Part shown: one piece after another, positions 60,393 through 64,000 of the stretch
Position numbering within the stretch: position 1 is the first letter of the stretch
Layout of the letters: every line of letters starts with the position of its first letter
Assembly: GCA_045125095.1 (NCBI GenBank)
Contig: JBGVMW010000037.1
Span: forward strand, 5,344 to 69,343
Direction: 5' to 3'
Source of the DNA: JBGVMW01 sp045125095
GTDB lineage: Bacteria > Bacillota > Clostridia > Lachnospirales > Lachnospiraceae
DNA: 64,000 nt
Program-made: the position numbers and the translations under genes
The notes under the pieces: generated by a model
Told to the model about the DNA's origin: nothing
Seen by the model: only the letters and a program-made list of their open reading frames with translations
Database searches by the model: none

Positions 60393-61856
60393 ATGGCAGA
60401 TGAAATTTCACAGGTTGTGGAGATGGAATATAAGGGAGTGTATTACCTGTTTAAGGGAACCAAGGCGATGATTGCAGCAATGGCACGAATGGTAAAGGCG
60501 CTTCAGGAATGGAGAAATGAGAAGTACTTAAAGAAACCCGGAAACTGTACTTGGGAGAAGTTGCAGGAGGTAAGTAATGGTACGCCGCCCATTTTGGAAT
60601 TTCCCAAAGAAATGTTTGAAAAAAAGCCTATTGGAAAGGACGTGGATGGAAACATCATCTATGGAAAGTCTGACTTTGATATCTATTGTGAAAAATACAA
60701 TTTGAGATATTGTATTATGCCAGACCTAAATCCGAATGATGATTACATTCCGGTTGCCGTTCCAACGCAGGATATGGGCATTCATCAGGAGCAGATCAAG
60801 GCGGTCATGGGCAGACGAATCCAAAGTGAGGAAGCAAGAGATGCAGAATATGATGTAAAGATTCAGGCGGCTAAGGAGAGACTTGAAAATGCAAAGACGG
60901 ATGAAGAAAGGGCAGATGCAGAAGCAGAGATTAAGATGCTTGAGGAAGCCAAAGCTCAGAATAAGGAGCTTTTGGAAGAGTCCAAGGCGAAGGCAGACAG
61001 AGACAATGTGCTTGATTTTGCGGAGTACTTAAAGCAGGGAGAAGGAACCTTGGCAGAGTTTAATCCTGAGATGGCACTTGCACAGGAAAATGCCTGTGGC
61101 ATCGTAAAGGAGTATAAGCCTTATGACTGTATGTGGCCTGTCAGAGATTCTGAACTCGTTCCTGAGAGTAAGGAAATCTTCTACAGTCAAAGAACCAGTG
61201 ACGATAAGATTCACTATATCAGACGTAAGTTTGTAGAGGATAAGAAGGGAAATATTTTCTCGGAATACTATGTCAGAATGCCCGGCAGTAGAAAGGAGAA
61301 GAAATTCTCAGACTTTGGCTTTACGCAGGAAGAGTGGGAGAAAAAATTACCGGAAATCTTAAAGATGGCAGGTCTTGAAAATGAGCAACCCACAGCAGTT
61401 GTGCACAGTAAGGAACGTTTTGCGAAGTATCAGGAGTTTATGGAAGAAAATTTTAGAAAAGCCCAGGAGGAATCTCTGGGCGAGAAACAGGAGGAAACAA
61501 AGCAGTATAGCAGTAAAGAGGCAAAAGAATTTGTTGAAACACAAAATGCAGATACAAAGACCAGAGAAGCATATGAGGAATCGCAGTACACTTCTATTCG
61601 AGTAGATATCGATAAGATTATGTATGACGAATCAGATGTTATCTGCTTGCAGACAGAAGATGGGCTTCTTCGAGGTGTGATGGTGGATTCTATGGATGAA
61701 CGATTTGCGGAAATCTTTATCAGAAATGATAACAGCTATTCGTTGGTACAGCCGGATGGCAAGCAAATCAAGATGAGTGGAGCTGAAATCATTGATAAGA
61801 ACGCAGAGAGTATTGTGGATTCTATTTCAAAAGCCGCAGGCAGAAAGGGCAGATAG
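60393..61856 (+). CDS. Conjugation-module protein, 487 aa, coiled coil
   Basis: Unrecognised soluble protein. The N-terminal region (VVEMEYKGVYYLFKGTKAMIAAMARMVKALQEW) resembles the start of PcfB-like proteins. A long coiled coil lies at about 155-205 (KERLENAKTDEERADAEAEI), and a C-terminal beta-rich domain (TSIRVDIDKIMYDESDVICLQ) follows. It lies one base before the coupling protein gene, the usual place for a coupling-protein partner. The ATG at 60393 with AAAGGAGAT is preferred to 60357. Confidence 0.65.
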   Translation: MADEISQVVEMEYKGVYYLFKGTKAMIAAMARMVKALQEWRNEKYLKKPGNCTWEKLQEVSNGTPPILEFPKEMFEKKPIGKDVDGNIIYGKSDFDIYCEKYNLRYCIMPDLNPNDDYIPVAVPTQDMGIHQEQIKAVMGRRIQSEEARDAEYDVKIQAAKERLENAKTDEERADAEAEIKMLEEAKAQNKELLEESKAKADRDNVLDFAEYLKQGEGTLAEFNPEMALAQENACGIVKEYKPYDCMWPVRDSELVPESKEIFYSQRTSDDKIHYIRRKFVEDKKGNIFSEYYVRMPGSRKEKKFSDFGFTQEEWEKKLPEILKMAGLENEQPTAVVHSKERFAKYQEFMEENFRKAQEESLGEKQEETKQYSSKEAKEFVETQNADTKTREAYEESQYTSIRVDIDKIMYDESDVICLQTEDGLLRGVMVDSMDERFAEIFIRNDNSYSLVQPDGKQIKMSGAEIIDKNAESIVDSISKAAGRKGR

Positions 61857-61857
61857 T

Positions 61858-64000
61858 ATGAGAGATACGGGAGCATTCGTAAAAAAGAGAACACGAACCC
61901 TTAAGCAGACACTCATAATTTATGGAATAGGAACCCTTGTCTGTGTCTATTTTGGGCTTTTGTGTGGAGCATCTTGGATGCCGGGAAACAATTTTGCAGA
62001 GTTTTTGAATAACTTTACGGATTTTGTTCTTGTAAAACATCATTTTATTGTGGGGGTCACTTCGGCGACCCTCCCTTTTATAGGTGCATATTGGGTAATG
62101 TTTTCCCTTGCATTTATTATGATTTTTACAAGATTTGAGCATCCGTTTGCAGGACAGGAATTTGGTGTTGCCAAATGGGGAAGTGCAAAGGAATTTACAA
62201 GGCAGTTTGCAAATCATGATGAGAAGAATGTGATTGCAGTTAATCCCGGAAGAGACCATGTGAAGCAGCCTTTGACTGTGAATACAAGAAATTATTGGTT
62301 AGCTGAAAATGTCTATCTGTCTATTGATAATGTAAAGACCAGTAATTTAAACATGCTTGTGGTAGGTCCTCCGGGATCCGGCAAGAGTTTCCGATTGGCG
62401 AGACCACTGCTTAGCCAGCTTTGTGGGAATTTTCTGGTAACAGATCCAAAAGGTGAGCTGTATAAACAGACAGGGCAGTATTTTGAAGATAATGGCTATG
62501 AAGTTATGGTTATGAACGTGGAGTCTGAGGATGGAATGCCAATGAGTATTCATTTTAATCCGTTTTCTTATATCAGAAATGAGTCTGACATCATGAGTAT
62601 TGCAGGCATTCTTATGAAGGCAACGACACCACAGGATGAAGCAGGCGGAGGTAATGACCAGTTCTTCGAGCAGTCTGCAGAAGTGCTTTTGACATCGCTT
62701 ATTTACCTGATTCATTATTATTATCCGCCAGAGCTTCGAACTTGGAAAACCTTTGTGAAGCTGTTGGATGCAACAACAGTATACACAAAGGCGGATGGTT
62801 CCATAGATAACAGAGAGGGTGGAATTATGTCGATTGCAAAGAAAGCTCAGCTTACATGGAAAAAGGATCATGATACGGATTTTCCGGGATACATTGCAAT
62901 TGAGAAGTACTATAACGGAGCTGCAGAAACAACAAGTTCCATTGTGGCATCCTTGGATGCACATTGCAGATATATGAAACTGCAGTGTGTGGTGGACTTA
63001 TTATCAGAGGATGAGATTCATATTGGAAAGAGCTTTGGCTATAGCAAGCCATCGGATGAGAGCAGTACCGGTAAGAGAATTCTTTTTATCGTAACCAGTG
63101 AGGATAAGAGATATTATGACTGGATTCCAAGTATGGTTTATTCCTTATTCTTTGATGAGTTGTATCATCTTACCGCAATTGATCCAAAACTTCATGAGAC
63201 ATTGCCTCATCATTTGACTTTCCTTATGGATGAATTTGCCAATGTTACATTGCCAGATTCCTTTGTAGAGAAGCTTTCTACTATGCGTTCAAGAAATATG
63301 TCAGCGGTTATTATTGTGCAGAACTTAATCCAGCTTAAGCGCAAATTCCCTAAATTTGATATGGACAAGGACTTAATTGGTAACTGTTCTATTATTGATA
63401 TTTTGGGTGCTCCAGATATGGATTCCTGCGAGTATTTAAGTAAGCACTTTGGTACACAGACGATTCATAAGGCAAGTGATTCTGATTCAAAGGATTATAA
63501 AGGTAGCAGCTCAAGGTCAGAAGATGTTATGCAAAAGCCACTGTTATCTGCAGAGGATATTTTTGCCATGAAAAAGGATGGAGAATGCGCCATTGTAATC
63601 AAGGGAGCAGATCCATTATTTGAAACTAAGTGTCGTATGGAGAAAACGCCTTTTGTGAAATTACTTTGTAGAAAGAATAATCCGTATGACCCAAAAAGAA
63701 CGAGGAAACAGCGTGAGAAATTTAAGGTTGAAAACAGCATGTTTTTCTTAAGTGGAGATGTGGCTATGCAACAGGCAAAGAAGATAAGAGAGTCTGGAAA
63801 CGCAATTTTAAGGCTTACAGAGAATGATGTAGAAAATCTTATTTTAGAGGGGAAGATGGATGCGCCTGTTACCACACTTAAATTTACGGAGGAGATGCAA
63901 AAACAGCTCCGTGAAAATTATGAGAGGTATATGGATGAGCATTCAAGTACACCTATAGATTTCTCAATTTATAAAGAAAAGGATGATGACAGTGCAGAGG
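61858..64000 (+). CDS. virD4: VirD4/TraG-type coupling protein (runs off window)
   Basis: At least 714 aa, open to the window end. Two N-terminal transmembrane segments (LIIYGIGTLVCVYFGLLCG, then AYWVMFSLAFIMIFT) anchor it. Walker A VVGPPGSGKSFRLARPLLSQ is near residue 170, the following box FLVTDPKGELY is typical of the family, and Walker B TFLMDEFANVTLP is near 456. It joins the relaxosome to the secretion channel. The final part reads as charged linker, so the true C-terminus lies beyond 64000. Confidence 0.93.
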   Translation, partial: MRDTGAFVKKRTRTLKQTLIIYGIGTLVCVYFGLLCGASWMPGNNFAEFLNNFTDFVLVKHHFIVGVTSATLPFIGAYWVMFSLAFIMIFTRFEHPFAGQEFGVAKWGSAKEFTRQFANHDEKNVIAVNPGRDHVKQPLTVNTRNYWLAENVYLSIDNVKTSNLNMLVVGPPGSGKSFRLARPLLSQLCGNFLVTDPKGELYKQTGQYFEDNGYEVMVMNVESEDGMPMSIHFNPFSYIRNESDIMSIAGILMKATTPQDEAGGGNDQFFEQSAEVLLTSLIYLIHYYYPPELRTWKTFVKLLDATTVYTKADGSIDNREGGIMSIAKKAQLTWKKDHDTDFPGYIAIEKYYNGAAETTSSIVASLDAHCRYMKLQCVVDLLSEDEIHIGKSFGYSKPSDESSTGKRILFIVTSEDKRYYDWIPSMVYSLFFDELYHLTAIDPKLHETLPHHLTFLMDEFANVTLPDSFVEKLSTMRSRNMSAVIIVQNLIQLKRKFPKFDMDKDLIGNCSIIDILGAPDMDSCEYLSKHFGTQTIHKASDSDSKDYKGSSSRSEDVMQKPLLSAEDIFAMKKDGECAIVIKGADPLFETKCRMEKTPFVKLLCRKNNPYDPKRTRKQREKFKVENSMFFLSGDVAMQQAKKIRESGNAILRLTENDVENLILEGKMDAPVTTLKFTEEMQKQLRENYERYMDEHSSTPIDFSIYKEKDDDSAE

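Noticed and set aside
1..64000. rRNA, tRNA or CRISPR-Cas loci
   Set aside because: None seen; the window appears to be wholly mobile-element and cargo DNA.

Overview
This is AT-rich (low G+C) DNA with strong AGGAGG-type ribosome sites and gene content typical of clostridial integrative conjugative elements (SpoVG-like proteins, RepA_N-type initiator, DUF5688, MobC-like proteins, Relaxase-family nuclease, VirB4/VirD4, NlpC/P60). The best guess is a gut Clostridia member, probably Lachnospiraceae; species cannot be told. Every gene except the three of one IS66 insertion is on the + strand. No rRNA, tRNA or CRISPR array was seen.

Layout. (1) 0.1-8.7 kb: a defence-like island with an unrecognised 627-aa protein, a DUF262/GmrSD-like protein with a small partner, and a complete type III restriction-modification pair (mod, res). 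(2) 9.5-14.2 kb: a short tyrosine recombinase, then two divergent copies of the same triplet (small HTH excisionase, tyrosine integrase, MobC-like protein). (3) 14.2-17.7 kb: parA, parB, RepA_N-type initiator and two small genes, the maintenance module of the element. (4) 17.8-26.8 kb: cargo 1, an XRE regulator followed by NurA-like nuclease, HerA-like ATPase, GHKL/HSP90-like ATPase and radical SAM protein, then AbiH and a YhcG/DUF1016 nuclease. (5) 26.8-27.4 kb: a structured noncoding stretch that could hold oriT. (6) 27.4-40.3 kb: first part of the conjugation module (MobC-like, ArdC-like antirestriction, DUF5688, two SpoVG proteins, relaxase, CpaF/VirB11 ATPase, prepilin peptidase, large repeat-containing secreted protein). 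(7) 40.3-52.5 kb: cargo 2, a c-di-GMP-I riboswitch with a terminator, HTH and WYL regulators, four tandem paralogous GTPases, two twin micro-membrane proteins, a 1106-aa HerA/FtsK-class ATPase, and two toxin-like proteins (HNH nuclease, HExxH peptidase) that share an N-terminal motif, with a SUKH-type immunity candidate. (8) 52.5-55.3 kb: an intact IS66-family element with its 8-bp target duplication. (9) 55.3-64.0 kb: the conjugation module resumes (pilin-like, VirB4, NlpC/P60, VirD4, which runs off the window).

How it fits together. A 33-bp sequence (TTTAGTAAT ... TTTTCAACCCAAATGTA) occurs five times, each time in front of a backbone operon. Three copies sit exactly where a cargo block ends. 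This suggests cargo is accepted between backbone transcription units, just upstream of a conserved control site. The two strongest candidates for little-described biology are the NurA-HerA-GHKL-radical SAM operon and the riboswitch-led GTPase/ATPase/toxin cassette. All family calls come from motifs read by eye; no database search was possible.
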